DNA of 64,000 bases, taken from the NCBI RefSeq assembly GCF_030064675.1, contig NZ_CP116413.1, positions 8,709,501 to 8,773,500 on the forward strand, given 5' to 3'. The notes under the pieces were generated by a model. It was not told the origin of the DNA. It did no database searches and was given only the letters and a program-made list of their open reading frames with translations. The DNA comes from Crossiella sp. CA-258035. GTDB taxonomy: Bacteria > Actinomycetota > Actinomycetes > Mycobacteriales > Pseudonocardiaceae. Each line of letters opens with the position of its first letter. Within the stretch, counting starts at the first letter, position 1. Below are positions 33,741-42,014 of the stretch, in pieces. The position numbers and the translations under genes are program-made.

Positions 33741-33818
33741 ATCGAGGCTAGGACGGCGGCGAGCGCACGGCAAGACCACGGCGCGAAGTCGAGCGAGACT
33801 CATCCACGAGGAGCAACG

Positions 33819-34496
33819 GTGCCCAGACCCCCAGCCCCGCTGCTGTCGGTCGACCGGATCCGGACGGCCGCGCTGGAGATCATCGACCAGCACGGGCTGG
33901 AGGCGCTGACCATGCGCAGGCTGGCCCACCACATCGGCGTGCAGGCCGCCTCGCTGTACAACCACGTGCGCACCAAGGAGCAGCTGCTGCACGACGTGGC
34001 CAACGAGCTGGCCACCGAGGTGGACACCTCCGCCTTCGGCCGCTGCGACTGGCGCGAGGCGCTGACCATCTACCTGCGCTCCTACCGGTCCGTGCTGGCC
34101 CGCCACCCCAACATCGTGCCGCTGCTCTCGGCCGGGCCCGGCCGCCGCGAGTCCGGGCTCAAGCTGGCCGACGCGGTGCACGGCGGCCTGGTCTCCGCGG
34201 GCTGGCCGCCCAAGTACGCGACCATGATCGGCGCGGCCACCAAGTACCTGGTCTTCGGCGCGGCCATGGGCTCGTTCTCCCAGGGCTTCGACGACGACGA
34301 GCAGCTCTACGCCGAGCGCTACCCGAACCTGGCCCAGGCGCACCTGCTGCGCGGCCGGGCCGAGATCGACACCGAGGCCTTCGAGCTGGCCCTACGCGTG
34401 ATGCTGGACGGGCTGACGAACCTGTGGGAAAGCCTGGAGCACCCCGACGGCCAGCAGCGCGACCAGCCCGCCGGCGACCATGGTGACCGGGACTGA
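33819..34496 (+). CDS. TetR family regulator of fatty-acid genes
   Basis: This 225-aa protein has a TetR HTH (EIIDQHGLEALTMRRLAHHI, then GVQAASLYNHVRTKEQL) and a C-terminal ligand domain. The GTG at 33819 has a GAGGAG site. It is divergent from the acyl-CoA ligase gene, with the 33718-33740 operator between them, so it likely represses that operon in response to an acyl-CoA. Its last 105 bp overlap the end of the convergent MFS gene. Confidence 0.88.
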   Translation: MPRPPAPLLSVDRIRTAALEIIDQHGLEALTMRRLAHHIGVQAASLYNHVRTKEQLLHDVANELATEVDTSAFGRCDWREALTIYLRSYRSVLARHPNIVPLLSAGPGRRESGLKLADAVHGGLVSAGWPPKYATMIGAATKYLVFGAAMGSFSQGFDDDEQLYAERYPNLAQAHLLRGRAEIDTEAFELALRVMLDGLTNLWESLEHPDGQQRDQPAGDHGDRD

Positions 34497-35543
34497 GCTC
34501 GCGTCCACCAGCACCCCGCCGAGCAGCGCGCCGGTGGACAGGGTGGCCTGGAAGGCCGAGGTGAACAGCACGGTCGCCGCCTCCGGCGCGTCCGGCGCGG
34601 ACTGGGCCAGCCAGGTCTGTGCGCAGGCGGGCACCGCGCCGTAGGCCAGCCCCCAGAGCACCAGCAGCGGCAGCTCCCAGCCGCCGAGCACCGGCAACAG
34701 CACGGTGGCCAGCGCGATCAGCCCAGCCGCCAGCGCGAACACCCGGCGCACCGAGGTGGCCACCCAGGCCCCGGCGAGGAAGTTGCCGAGCACTCCCGCC
34801 AGGCCGTAGGCCAGCAGGTACGGCGTGGGACTGGCCTGGGTGGCCTGGTGCAGGAACGGGGTCACGTAGGTGTAGGTGCCGAAGTGCGCGAGCACCACCA
34901 GGAAGGTCACCGCCAGCCCGAGCCGGGCACTCGGCAGGCGCAGCAGCCCGGCCAGCACCCGGGGACTGGTCGCCCGCTCGGCGGGCAGCGGCGGCAGGAA
35001 CACCAGCAGTGCCAGCCACACCACCGCGGTGAGCACCCCCAGCACCACGAACGCGGCCCGCCACCCGGCCAGCTCGCCGAGGAAGGTCCCGGCCGGCACA
35101 CCGAGCACCGAGCCCAGCGGCACCGCCGCGAAGATCACCGCGGTGGCCGCGCCCACCCGGTGCGCGGGCACCAGCCGCGGCGCCAGTCCGGCCCCGATGG
35201 ACCAGAACCCGCCGATGACCACGCCCAGCAGCACCCGGGAGAGCAGCATCAGCCAGTAGCCGGGGGCCACCGCGGCGAGGAAGTTCGCCACCGCCAGCAG
35301 CAGCGCCAGCGCGCCCAGCATCCGCCGCCGGTCCAGCCGCGCGGTGGCCACCGTGACCAGCGGCGCGGCCAGCGCGGCCAGGAAACCGGGCATGGTCATC
35401 ATCAGGCCCGCAGTGCCGGGCGAGATGCCGAAGGTCGCGCCGATGGGGGTGAGCAGGCCGATGGGCAGGATCTCGGTGGTGACGATGGCGAAGATGCCCA
35501 GCATGACGGAGACGACCGCGGGCCAGCGGGAGTGAACGGACAT
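34392..35543 (-). CDS. MFS transporter (drug:proton antiporter type)
   Basis: This 383-aa membrane protein has about twelve hydrophobic segments and the MFS motif A-like LDRRRMLGALALLLA after the second segment. The N-terminus (MLGIFAIVTTEILPIGLLTPI) fits the AraJ/PurE-type sugar or drug efflux subgroup of the DHA1 family. The substrate is not determined. The last 105 bp overlap the TetR gene on the other strand; the overlap is convergent. Confidence 0.9.
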   Translation of the reverse strand: MSVHSRWPAVVSVMLGIFAIVTTEILPIGLLTPIGATFGISPGTAGLMMTMPGFLAALAAPLVTVATARLDRRRMLGALALLLAVANFLAAVAPGYWLMLLSRVLLGVVIGGFWSIGAGLAPRLVPAHRVGAATAVIFAAVPLGSVLGVPAGTFLGELAGWRAAFVVLGVLTAVVWLALLVFLPPLPAERATSPRVLAGLLRLPSARLGLAVTFLVVLAHFGTYTYVTPFLHQATQASPTPYLLAYGLAGVLGNFLAGAWVATSVRRVFALAAGLIALATVLLPVLGGWELPLLVLWGLAYGAVPACAQTWLAQSAPDAPEAATVLFTSAFQATLSTGALLGGVLVDASSVPVTMVAGGLVALLAVGVLQAFPQVRQPVQHHA

Positions 35544-35604
35544 GCGCTCAGATCAGCAGCCCTGGGCGGTCCCGGTCTCGCGAGATCGCGACCAGGCAGT
35601 GGGC

Positions 35605-36063
35605 TCAGCCCTCGGCCAGCTCCTTGAGGCCGGCCAACGTCTTGTCGATGTTGCGCTTGTTGCGGGCCGCGCGGTCCTTGACGCCGACGATGCGGTTGAA
35701 CAGCCACTTGATCACCGGGTTGCGCAGGTCGACGAAGGACTCGGTGACCCGGCAGCCGGTGCCGGCGGGCTCGAAGGTCCAGGCCCAGTCGGCGACCCGG
35801 ATCGGGCCCGCGGTGACGCGGTAGGCGAACGCGCGGCCGGGGTCGGCCTTGGTGACGCGGCAGGTGGTGGACCACTTGGCCTTGCCTGCCTCGTTGTGGC
35901 CGCGGAAGCGGGCGCCGACCGCGGGACCGGTGGCCGGGGGCAGCCAGTCGGCGGCGCGGCATTCCCTGGTGAACCGGTGCTGGTTCGGCACGTCGGAGAC
36001 CAGGGCGTAGACCGCGGCCGGGGTGGCCGCGATGTCGGTGGTGCCGGCGATCTGCTCGGTCAT
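35605..36063 (-). CDS. SRPBCC (START-like) family protein
   Basis: This 152-aa protein has the SRPBCC helix-grip pattern: an N-terminal strand (AGTTDIAATPAAVYALVSD), an ARFRGHN strand, a WSTTCRVTKAD segment, VTAGPIRVADWAWTFEP and a C-terminal helix. It could bind a hydrophobic ligand or act as a polyketide cyclase/aromatase. It lies 61 bp from the MFS gene and 64 bp from the SnoaL-like gene. Confidence 0.88.
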   Translation of the reverse strand: MTEQIAGTTDIAATPAAVYALVSDVPNQHRFTRECRAADWLPPATGPAVGARFRGHNEAGKAKWSTTCRVTKADPGRAFAYRVTAGPIRVADWAWTFEPAGTGCRVTESFVDLRNPVIKWLFNRIVGVKDRAARNKRNIDKTLAGLKELAEG

Positions 36064-36127
36064 GTGTTGCCTCCGCTGGACGGGGTTGGCCGGGACCGCG
36101 CGCGCGGCGGACCCGGCCAGTGCGCCG

Positions 36128-36550
36128 TCAGTAAATCGGATAGGCCCTGCCGAGGGCCATGGCGATGGCCAGGGTGTCCTCGACGACCCGGTACTCCTGA
36201 ATCAGCCCGGCCCGCACGGAAAGACTCACCGCGAAGTCCTGGGCGAATACGCGACCGGTTCCGGTGGCCCGGTATCGGCCGCCGCCGAAGACCACCGCAT
36301 CGTCGCCGTCAACCAGGACCTTTCGCACGGTCACCGCGTGGAACTCCAACCTGTGGAACAGCGCCAGGAAGAACGCCTCGATTTCCCGGCGGCCATGGGA
36401 GCGCACCGGCCAGGGATCTCCTGGGATTTCCGAGGAATGGCACTGGGCGTCCACGTGGAACAACTGGGCGACGCCCGCGGCATCCTGCGCGCCGAATCGG
36501 GTGAGCAGTCGTTGCACCATTTCCAGGGTGGAGGACGTCCGATTCGTCAT
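36128..36550 (-). CDS. SnoaL-like (NTF2 fold) protein
   Basis: This 140-aa protein has the NTF2-like cone fold pattern: VQRLLTRFGAQDAAGVAQLF at the start, DAQCHSSE, GRREIEAFFLALF, and a beta sheet ending in IQEYRVVEDTLA. SnoaL-like enzymes are often polyketide cyclases or small hydrolases. The ATG overlaps the stop of the AfsA-like gene (ATGA), so it is translationally coupled to it and probably part of the same signalling or small-molecule pathway. Confidence 0.85.
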   Translation of the reverse strand: MTNRTSSTLEMVQRLLTRFGAQDAAGVAQLFHVDAQCHSSEIPGDPWPVRSHGRREIEAFFLALFHRLEFHAVTVRKVLVDGDDAVVFGGGRYRATGTGRVFAQDFAVSLSVRAGLIQEYRVVEDTLAIAMALGRAYPIY

Positions 36551-37437
36551 GACACCGGCCCGGCGCCCGGCGCCAGCCGCCAGGCCGCGGTCGCCGCCCG
36601 CTGGCCGTCCTGCTCCACCGCGACCCAGCACATGCCGTTCGCGGTGCGCAGCACGCTCACCTCGGCCGGCCGGTCCAGCTCGACGAACCGGCCGGTGCGG
36701 GCCTGGCAGGAGACCAGGTATCCGGGACCCACGACGGCCCGGACCGCCTGGCGCATGGCCGCGAAGACCACCATGCCCGGCACGTGGTCGACCGCGTGGT
36801 CGAACAGCGCCGGATGGCCCGCATCCACCAGCAGGCCCCAGCGGTTCGCCTTGTTCACGCTGGTCAACAACACATCCCTGACATCGCGGCGGCCAACCAG
36901 GTCCGGCGACACCGGCGCCGGCCGCTCACCGGCCGCCTGACTGGGCACCCTTGGCGGGCGCAGCCTGGCGTACACCGATGGCGGCAGCGCACCCAGCGTG
37001 CCGCCGCCCTGACCGAACCGGCGGCCCTCCCGGTACAGCTCGGCCTCCACCGCGAGCGTGGAGGCGTGCCCCGGCCGCACCCGCGGATCCCTGGTGCGCA
37101 CCACCAGTTGGATGTCGACCGGCCGGTCCCCGGCCCGCAACGCCGCAGGATCCACGGCGTAACTCATTCCCCGCATGACGAACTTGTGGTCAAGCGGTAT
37201 GTCCCAACCCGTATGGGCAATCAGCAGCCCGGTTTGGCGAATGGTCTCCAGTATCAGCAGCGGGTCGACCCGGCCCTGTTCTGGCTGGTAGAAGGCGTGC
37301 GCCCGGGGTAACTGGGCACAGATCCGGAAGTCGCCGGTGCGGCGGCGCACCCATCTGGTCAGCAGCACCTCGGCCACGGACTCGCGATGCACCAGCCTGC
37401 GCGGTACGGTCGTGTCGAATCCCTCCTCTCCACTCAT
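36547..37437 (-). CDS. AfsA-like gamma-butyrolactone biosynthesis enzyme
   Basis: This 296-aa protein (start at 37437; a longer start near 37500 is possible) has the AfsA double hotdog: FDTTVPRRLVHRESVAEVLL, HAFYQPEQGRVDPLLILETIRQ (residues about 40-60), HKFVMRGMSY, and the second repeat DVLLTSVNKANRWGLLVDAGHP followed by FDHAVDHVPGMVVFAAMRQA. AfsA condenses a 3-oxoacyl chain with dihydroxyacetone phosphate to start A-factor-type autoregulators. It is divergent from an ScbR-like receptor gene and overlaps a SnoaL-like gene. Butenolide rather than GBL production is possible. Confidence 0.9.
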   Translation of the reverse strand: MSGEEGFDTTVPRRLVHRESVAEVLLTRWVRRRTGDFRICAQLPRAHAFYQPEQGRVDPLLILETIRQTGLLIAHTGWDIPLDHKFVMRGMSYAVDPAALRAGDRPVDIQLVVRTRDPRVRPGHASTLAVEAELYREGRRFGQGGGTLGALPPSVYARLRPPRVPSQAAGERPAPVSPDLVGRRDVRDVLLTSVNKANRWGLLVDAGHPALFDHAVDHVPGMVVFAAMRQAVRAVVGPGYLVSCQARTGRFVELDRPAEVSVLRTANGMCWVAVEQDGQRAATAAWRLAPGAGPVS

Positions 37438-37564
37438 TTCGAGTGCAACGAATAGTGAGTCTTTGCTCTTCGGCACCTGGTCGTTGCCCAACCGCAACAT
37501 GTCGGCCAACATACCGGTACAGATTAGTTTCGACGGCAAGAACACCTGGATGGCGGAGCAGTCG

Positions 37565-38236
37565 ATGTTCAAGCGTGAACAATCGAGCAACACGAAGCAA
37601 AGCCTGCTGCTGGCGGCAGCGAACACTTTCGACCGGAAGGGCTTTCTCGGTACCAATCTCACCGACGTTTGCGCAAGTGCGGGCGTCACAAAAGGGGCTC
37701 TGTACTGCCATTTTCCCTCGAAGGAAGCACTCGCGGTCGCTTTGATCGAGACCCAGTTACGTCTCTGGCACGAAGTCCACCACCATTTGGCCCAGCAGCC
37801 ACTGAGCCCGATGCAGTCGCTCATCGATCTCTCGCACGAGTTCGGCAACCGGTTGCGCACCGATGTGCGGGCCAGGGTGGGCGTCCGGCTGCTCTTCGAG
37901 GCCGACCTGTTCGACCGCGAGGCGGGCGGTCAGTTCCACGGCTGGGTCACCATGGTGCGGGACCTGTTGATCTTGGCGGGCGCGGCCGGGCAGCTGCGGC
38001 CCGAGGTGCACCCGAGGGAGGCCGCGGAGTCCCTGGTGGCCGCCTTCACCGGCACCCAGCTGCTGTCCAGGGCCACCAGCGGGCACGACGACCTGGCGGC
38101 CAAGTTCACCGCGCTGTGGCGGCTCTGGCTGCCCGCCCTGGTGGTGCCCTCGGCTCTGGTGGCGCTGCGCATCGGCCCACCGGTGAGCGAGCCGGAAGTC
38201 TTCGTGCCGGTCCAACAAACCGCCGGTATCACCTGA
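37565..38236 (+). CDS. ScbR-like gamma-butyrolactone receptor
   Basis: This 223-aa TetR-family protein has the ScbR/ArpA-type HTH (LLLAAANTFDRKGFLGTNL, then ASAGVTKGALYCHFPSKEAL) and the receptor-type DVRARVGVRLLFEADLFD segment. The ATG at 37565 has a GGAG site; an ATG at 37550 is possible. It faces the AfsA-like gene across 127 bp. This is the classical synthase/receptor pair, in which the receptor represses both genes until its lactone ligand accumulates. Confidence 0.9.
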   Translation: MFKREQSSNTKQSLLLAAANTFDRKGFLGTNLTDVCASAGVTKGALYCHFPSKEALAVALIETQLRLWHEVHHHLAQQPLSPMQSLIDLSHEFGNRLRTDVRARVGVRLLFEADLFDREAGGQFHGWVTMVRDLLILAGAAGQLRPEVHPREAAESLVAAFTGTQLLSRATSGHDDLAAKFTALWRLWLPALVVPSALVALRIGPPVSEPEVFVPVQQTAGIT

Positions 38237-38280
38237 TCTGATCCGGCCACGGCGGCGGCGGGCGCGGCAGGGTGAGGACC

Positions 38281-38772
38281 ATGCGCGACAAGAGGTCCCG
38301 CCCGGCAAGCACCGCCGTCGACTGGCAGGAGTGCCTGCGCCTGCGGCCCGCGCTGCTGCGGCTGGCCAGGCAACGCTGCCCAGCCGGCGCCGAACCCGAG
38401 GACGTGGTGCACGAGGCACTCGCCCAGGCCGCCGAGCTCGGCCGGGTGCCACCGGACCGGCTGGCCGCGTTCCTGGCCCTGGTGGTCGGCAGGCTGTGCG
38501 CGGAGGAACACCGGCGGCAGCACGAGGACGCGGCCCTGTTCGACCACCCCCGGCTCCGGCCGAGCACCCCGGAGGACCCGACCGAACGGGTCAACGACCG
38601 GTTGGAGGGACGCTGGTTCCGGCAGCGGCTGCGCGACTTCTCCACCCGCGACCGCAACCTGCTGCTGCTCTTCGCCGACGGCCTGCCGCACACCGAGATC
38701 GCCAGGGAGTTGCACACCACTGTGGGCGCGACGCAGTCCGCCCTGCACCGCATCAGGGAGAGGTTGCGTTAG
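38281..38772 (+). CDS. ECF-like sigma factor
   Basis: This 163-aa protein has a region 2 (PALLRLARQRCPAGAEPEDV, then VHEALAQAAEL) and region 4 (RLRDFSTRDRNLLLLFADG, then PHTEIARELHTTVGATQSAL). It ends exactly after the region 4 HTH, so it has no sensory tail. It lies between the ScbR-like gene and an MBL hydrolase gene, and no anti-sigma factor is adjacent. The ATG at 38281 has a GAGG site; GTG 38272 is an alternative. Confidence 0.88.
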   Translation: MRDKRSRPASTAVDWQECLRLRPALLRLARQRCPAGAEPEDVVHEALAQAAELGRVPPDRLAAFLALVVGRLCAEEHRRQHEDAALFDHPRLRPSTPEDPTERVNDRLEGRWFRQRLRDFSTRDRNLLLLFADGLPHTEIARELHTTVGATQSALHRIRERLR

Positions 38773-38830
38773 GTCACAAGTCGATGGTCGGAGCAACGAG
38801 TGGGTGAACTCGGCTGCTAGATGTACGGAC

Positions 38831-39667
38831 ATGCGGGTTCACCACCTCAACTGCGCGAGCATGGCTCCGCTCGGCGGGCGGCTGATCAACGGCGACGCCC
38901 CGCCGCACCGGGCGGCCCGGCTGGTCGCGCACTGCCTGCTGATCGAGACCGAGCAGGGCCTGGTGCTGGTGGACACCGGGTTCGGTCTCGACGACCTGCG
39001 TTCGCCGGGCAGGCTGGGCGCGCTGTTCCGGCTTTCCTGCCGGCCGAAGCTGGCCGAGAGCGAGACCGCGGTCCGGCAGATCGCCCGGCTGGGTTATTCA
39101 CCGGCTGACGTCCGGCACATCGTGCTGACCCACCTGGACCTGGACCACGCGGGCGGGATCGCGGATTTCCCGCAGGCCAAGGTGCACGTGCATGCCGAGG
39201 AATACGCCGCGGCAATGGCCAGGCGGACCTTGGGGGAACGTTCGCGCTATGTGCCGGCGCAATGGGCGCACGGCCCGGACTGGGCCACATACGACCGGCC
39301 CGGGGGCGGGGGCTGGTTCGGCTTCGAGGCGGTGCGGCAACTCGACGGACTTCCGCCGGAGATCCTGCTGATTCCACTGGCTGGACACACCCACGGCCAT
39401 AGTGGAGTCGCGGTGGCGGCTGACGGCGACCGCTGGCTGTTGCATGCCGGGGACGCCTACTTCTTCCACGGCGAGGTCAATGCGCGACCGTCTCGCGGCA
39501 CCCCGGGGCTGGACCTATTCCAATCCGTGGTGGCGGTCGACCGGGCAAAACGTCTGGACAACCTGCGCAGGCTGCACGCGCTGGCCGCGGCGCAGCCCCA
39601 GCGGATTCAGGTCTTTTCCGCCCACGATCCGCTGGAGTTCGAACGCTGCCGCGAAGGCGGGGCCTGA
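38831..39667 (+). CDS. MBL-fold metallo-hydrolase (lactonase-like)
   Basis: This 278-aa protein has the MBL zinc motif THLDLDHAGG near residue 97, a further His in HTHGHSGV (about residue 189), an Asp in HAGDAYF and a final His in SAHDPLEF. This resembles AHL lactonase and related hydrolases. No signal peptide is seen. It sits next to a gamma-butyrolactone synthase/receptor pair, so a lactone-degrading or quorum-quenching role is attractive. Its 3' end forms one arm of a strong terminator hairpin. Confidence 0.85.
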   Translation: MRVHHLNCASMAPLGGRLINGDAPPHRAARLVAHCLLIETEQGLVLVDTGFGLDDLRSPGRLGALFRLSCRPKLAESETAVRQIARLGYSPADVRHIVLTHLDLDHAGGIADFPQAKVHVHAEEYAAAMARRTLGERSRYVPAQWAHGPDWATYDRPGGGGWFGFEAVRQLDGLPPEILLIPLAGHTHGHSGVAVAADGDRWLLHAGDAYFFHGEVNARPSRGTPGLDLFQSVVAVDRAKRLDNLRRLHALAAAQPQRIQVFSAHDPLEFERCREGGA

Positions 39668-39700
39668 CCCGACCAGACAGGCTTCGCCTTCGCGGCAGCG
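39644..39700. terminator. 23-bp terminator hairpin spanning the end of the MBL gene
   Basis: A 16-bp perfect stem (CGCTGCCGCGAAGGCG at 39644-39659 with 39685-39700) continues with two G-U pairs and five more pairs to 39666/39678, giving a 23-bp stem with an 11-nt loop. It covers the last codons of the MBL gene and lies before the convergent lsr2 stop. A bidirectional terminator is likely. Confidence 0.85.
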
Positions 39701-39716
39701 CTGAAGTACCGCGAAC

Positions 39717-40058
39717 TCAGGAAGCGTGGGCTTCCTGGAACTTCACGACCAGCTCCTGCGGAATGCGGCCGCGCTCGGAGACCTGGTGGCCCTGGGTGCG
39801 GGCCCACTGCCGAATCTCCTGGTTGCGGTCGCGCTCGCCGGCGGCCTTGGCGCCGCCGCCGCGGGTGGCCCGCTGCTTGCGGCCACCGGTGCGCCGGGCC
39901 GCGGCGACATACGCCGCAACGGCGTCGCGAAGAGCCGCCGCATTGTCCGCGGACAGGTCGATGACGTAGTCGACGCCGTCGAGGCCGAAGGAGACGCTCT
40001 CCTCAGCCTTCGACCCGTCGAGGTCGTCCACCAGCTCGACCGTGACTTTCTCCGCCAT
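39717..40058 (-). CDS. lsr2: Lsr2-type nucleoid-associated protein
   Basis: This 113-aa protein matches Lsr2: an N-terminal dimerisation domain (VTVELVDDLDGSKAEESVSF, then GLDGVDYVIDLS), a linker rich in basic residues, and the C-terminal DNA-binding domain with IRQWARTQGHQVSERGRIPQ and the RGR AT-hook-like loop. It bridges and silences AT-rich DNA in actinobacteria. The ATG at 40058 has a GGGGAG site. Confidence 0.95.
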   Translation of the reverse strand: MAEKVTVELVDDLDGSKAEESVSFGLDGVDYVIDLSADNAAALRDAVAAYVAAARRTGGRKQRATRGGGAKAAGERDRNQEIRQWARTQGHQVSERGRIPQELVVKFQEAHAS

Positions 40059-40188
40059 TTGCACTCCCCGTTTGGATAGGTGGCTCGTGGCAGTAAATAT
40101 CCGAACGGGCGTGAAGTCAAATTTCCCGGTGGGTCAGCAACCAGGACGTGACCGGATCGCGTGATGGGGCAACGGAATCATAAACCCT

Positions 40189-40866
40189 TCACCGAGCGGC
40201 CGCGCCGTGGTAGAAGAAATCTCCGAAGCCGATGGTGAAGACCAGCAGGCCATAGAGCCCGTGCTCCACCCAGGCGGCGAACAGCGAGCGGGTGCGCCGG
40301 TATCGGTTGCTGAAGATCCAGCCGCCGATGACGGTGAGTACCACGCTCAGCACGTTGCCGAAGATGATGTGCACGAAACCGAAGGCAGCGGCACTAGCCG
40401 CGACCATTCCCAGGCCGTTGCCGAACACCGGCGCGTACCGGTGGAACAGGAACGCCCGGAAGATGAGTTCCTGCGGGTAGACCGACAGCAGCGGGTACAA
40501 CACCATGATGAACAGCCACACCGTCGGGTTGTTCCTGGGCAGCTCGAACAGGCGTTCCGGGCTGAACAGCCACAGCGACACCAGGCCGAGCGCGGCGGTG
40601 GCCGCCCACAGCAGCAGCATCCTCGGCAGCACCGGCCACAGCGCGGACGGCCGCCAGAAGTTCGACCGGTCGAAGTCCGGCTGCCGGCGCAGGTAGAGCA
40701 CCGCGGTGATGCCGAGCACCACCAGCAGCGGAATGGGCCCGCCGGGAATGCGGAAGACGGTGTAGACCGAGACCGCCCCGAAGAACAACAGGAGGAACTC
40801 GGCGGCCAGGTAGTTGCGGCGACTCCGGCCGACACCGGGAGCGACCGCGTCGGCGGTGGTCGTCAT
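40189..40866 (-). CDS. CPBP family intramembrane metalloprotease
   Basis: This 225-aa membrane protein has about seven hydrophobic segments. The CPBP/Abi motifs are visible as PQELIFRAFLF (motif 1; the usual EExxxR reads QExxxR here), FGFVHIIFGN (motif 2 His) and the C-terminal HGLYGLLVF. Family members are Rce1-like proteases or bacteriocin-immunity proteins. It is a single gene, 36 bp from the LysR gene on the same strand. Confidence 0.85.
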   Translation of the reverse strand: MTTTADAVAPGVGRSRRNYLAAEFLLLFFGAVSVYTVFRIPGGPIPLLVVLGITAVLYLRRQPDFDRSNFWRPSALWPVLPRMLLLWAATAALGLVSLWLFSPERLFELPRNNPTVWLFIMVLYPLLSVYPQELIFRAFLFHRYAPVFGNGLGMVAASAAAFGFVHIIFGNVLSVVLTVIGGWIFSNRYRRTRSLFAAWVEHGLYGLLVFTIGFGDFFYHGAAAR

Positions 40867-40902
40867 GCCTGCCGACTTTACCGAGGGAAACTGAGGATCT
40901 CT

Positions 40903-41865
40903 TCAGCTTCTGGGCGGCCAGTGCCCGCCGCGCAGCCGCCCTTCCCGAATCGCCCGCGCCCAGTAGTCCCCGGCCCGCGCGGCCAGCTCGGCGTAATGCG
41001 CGCAGGCCGCGCCGAGCGCGCTGTCCACCACGTCAGCCGGCAGTCTGCCCAGCCAGGCCGCCCACACCGGGCGGTGGATCGGCGGGTCGACCGGCAGCAC
41101 CACCACGTTGTCATCTGGCCAGGCCGCGGCCAGCGGGGCGGCCAGGCTGACCGCCTGCCCGGAGGAGACCAGGTTGCGCACCGTGTTCGAGGAGTCGGCC
41201 ACGTGCAGCACGTGCGGGCGAATTCCGGCCGAGGTGAACACCGCCGCGCACACCTGGGCCAGCACGGTGTCCGGCGGCGGCGCCACCCAGCGGTCGGCGG
41301 CCAGCTCGGCCAGGTGCACGGACTCCGCGGCGGCGCATCGATGGGCAGCCGAAAGGGCCACGTAAATCGGTTCATGCAACAGAATTTCGGCTTGGGCACC
41401 CGGCGGTAACGAGGGTTGCGTACCCGGCGGGCCGTAGCCGAGGACAAGATCGACTTCCCCGCGTTCCAGCGCCTGCACGGCCAGGTCGGGGGTGGTGGTC
41501 AGGGTGGCCACCTGGACCTCGGGCAGGGCCTGGGTGAGCCGGGCGGTCAGCTCGGAGACGCCGATCGGATAGGTGGCCAGCCGGAGCTGCACCTGACCAT
41601 GATCGGCGGCGGTGACATCGGCCCTGAGCTGCTCGGCGAGCTCCTCGGCCCGCCTGGCGTGGGTGTAGAGGGCGTGCCCGGCCGGGGTGAGCGAGACCGC
41701 GCGGGTGCTGCGCCGCAACAGGCTCACGCCGAGGCTGCGCTCCAGCCGCTGCACCTGACGGGACAGACCGGACTGCGGAACACCCAGACGTGCCGCGGCG
41801 CGGGTGAAGTTCAGCTCCTCCGCGAGCACCCGGAACGCCTTAAGATGCCGGAACTCGATATCCAT
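40903..41865 (-). CDS. LysR family transcriptional regulator
   Basis: This 320-aa protein has a LysR HTH (FRVLAEELNFTRAAARLGVP, then QSGLSRQVQRLERSLGVSL) and a periplasmic-binding-like effector domain. The start is the ATG at 41865, although an ATG at 41871 is possible. It is divergent from the subtilase gene across 150 bp, and might control either that gene or the CPBP gene behind it. I see no clear T-N11-A site. Confidence 0.9.
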   Translation of the reverse strand: MDIEFRHLKAFRVLAEELNFTRAAARLGVPQSGLSRQVQRLERSLGVSLLRRSTRAVSLTPAGHALYTHARRAEELAEQLRADVTAADHGQVQLRLATYPIGVSELTARLTQALPEVQVATLTTTPDLAVQALERGEVDLVLGYGPPGTQPSLPPGAQAEILLHEPIYVALSAAHRCAAAESVHLAELAADRWVAPPPDTVLAQVCAAVFTSAGIRPHVLHVADSSNTVRNLVSSGQAVSLAAPLAAAWPDDNVVVLPVDPPIHRPVWAAWLGRLPADVVDSALGAACAHYAELAARAGDYWARAIREGRLRGGHWPPRS

Positions 41866-42014
41866 GCTCATCCTGCATCAATCTTGGTCACCCGTTGGTA
41901 TTTCCGCTTGTCCGTCGGCCACTGCTGCAATGCGCGCGGCGCATAACCGCAGTTCGTTCCGTGAGCGTGCCGCTTGGACACGGACGTGTCCAGCCGGGTC
42001 ACGTCGAGGAGGCA

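Noticed and set aside
37438-37564. TACCGGTA (37512-37519) as the AfsA/ScbR operator
   Set aside because: Only 8 bp are palindromic and no longer ARE-like symmetry is found, so it is not listed as a site.
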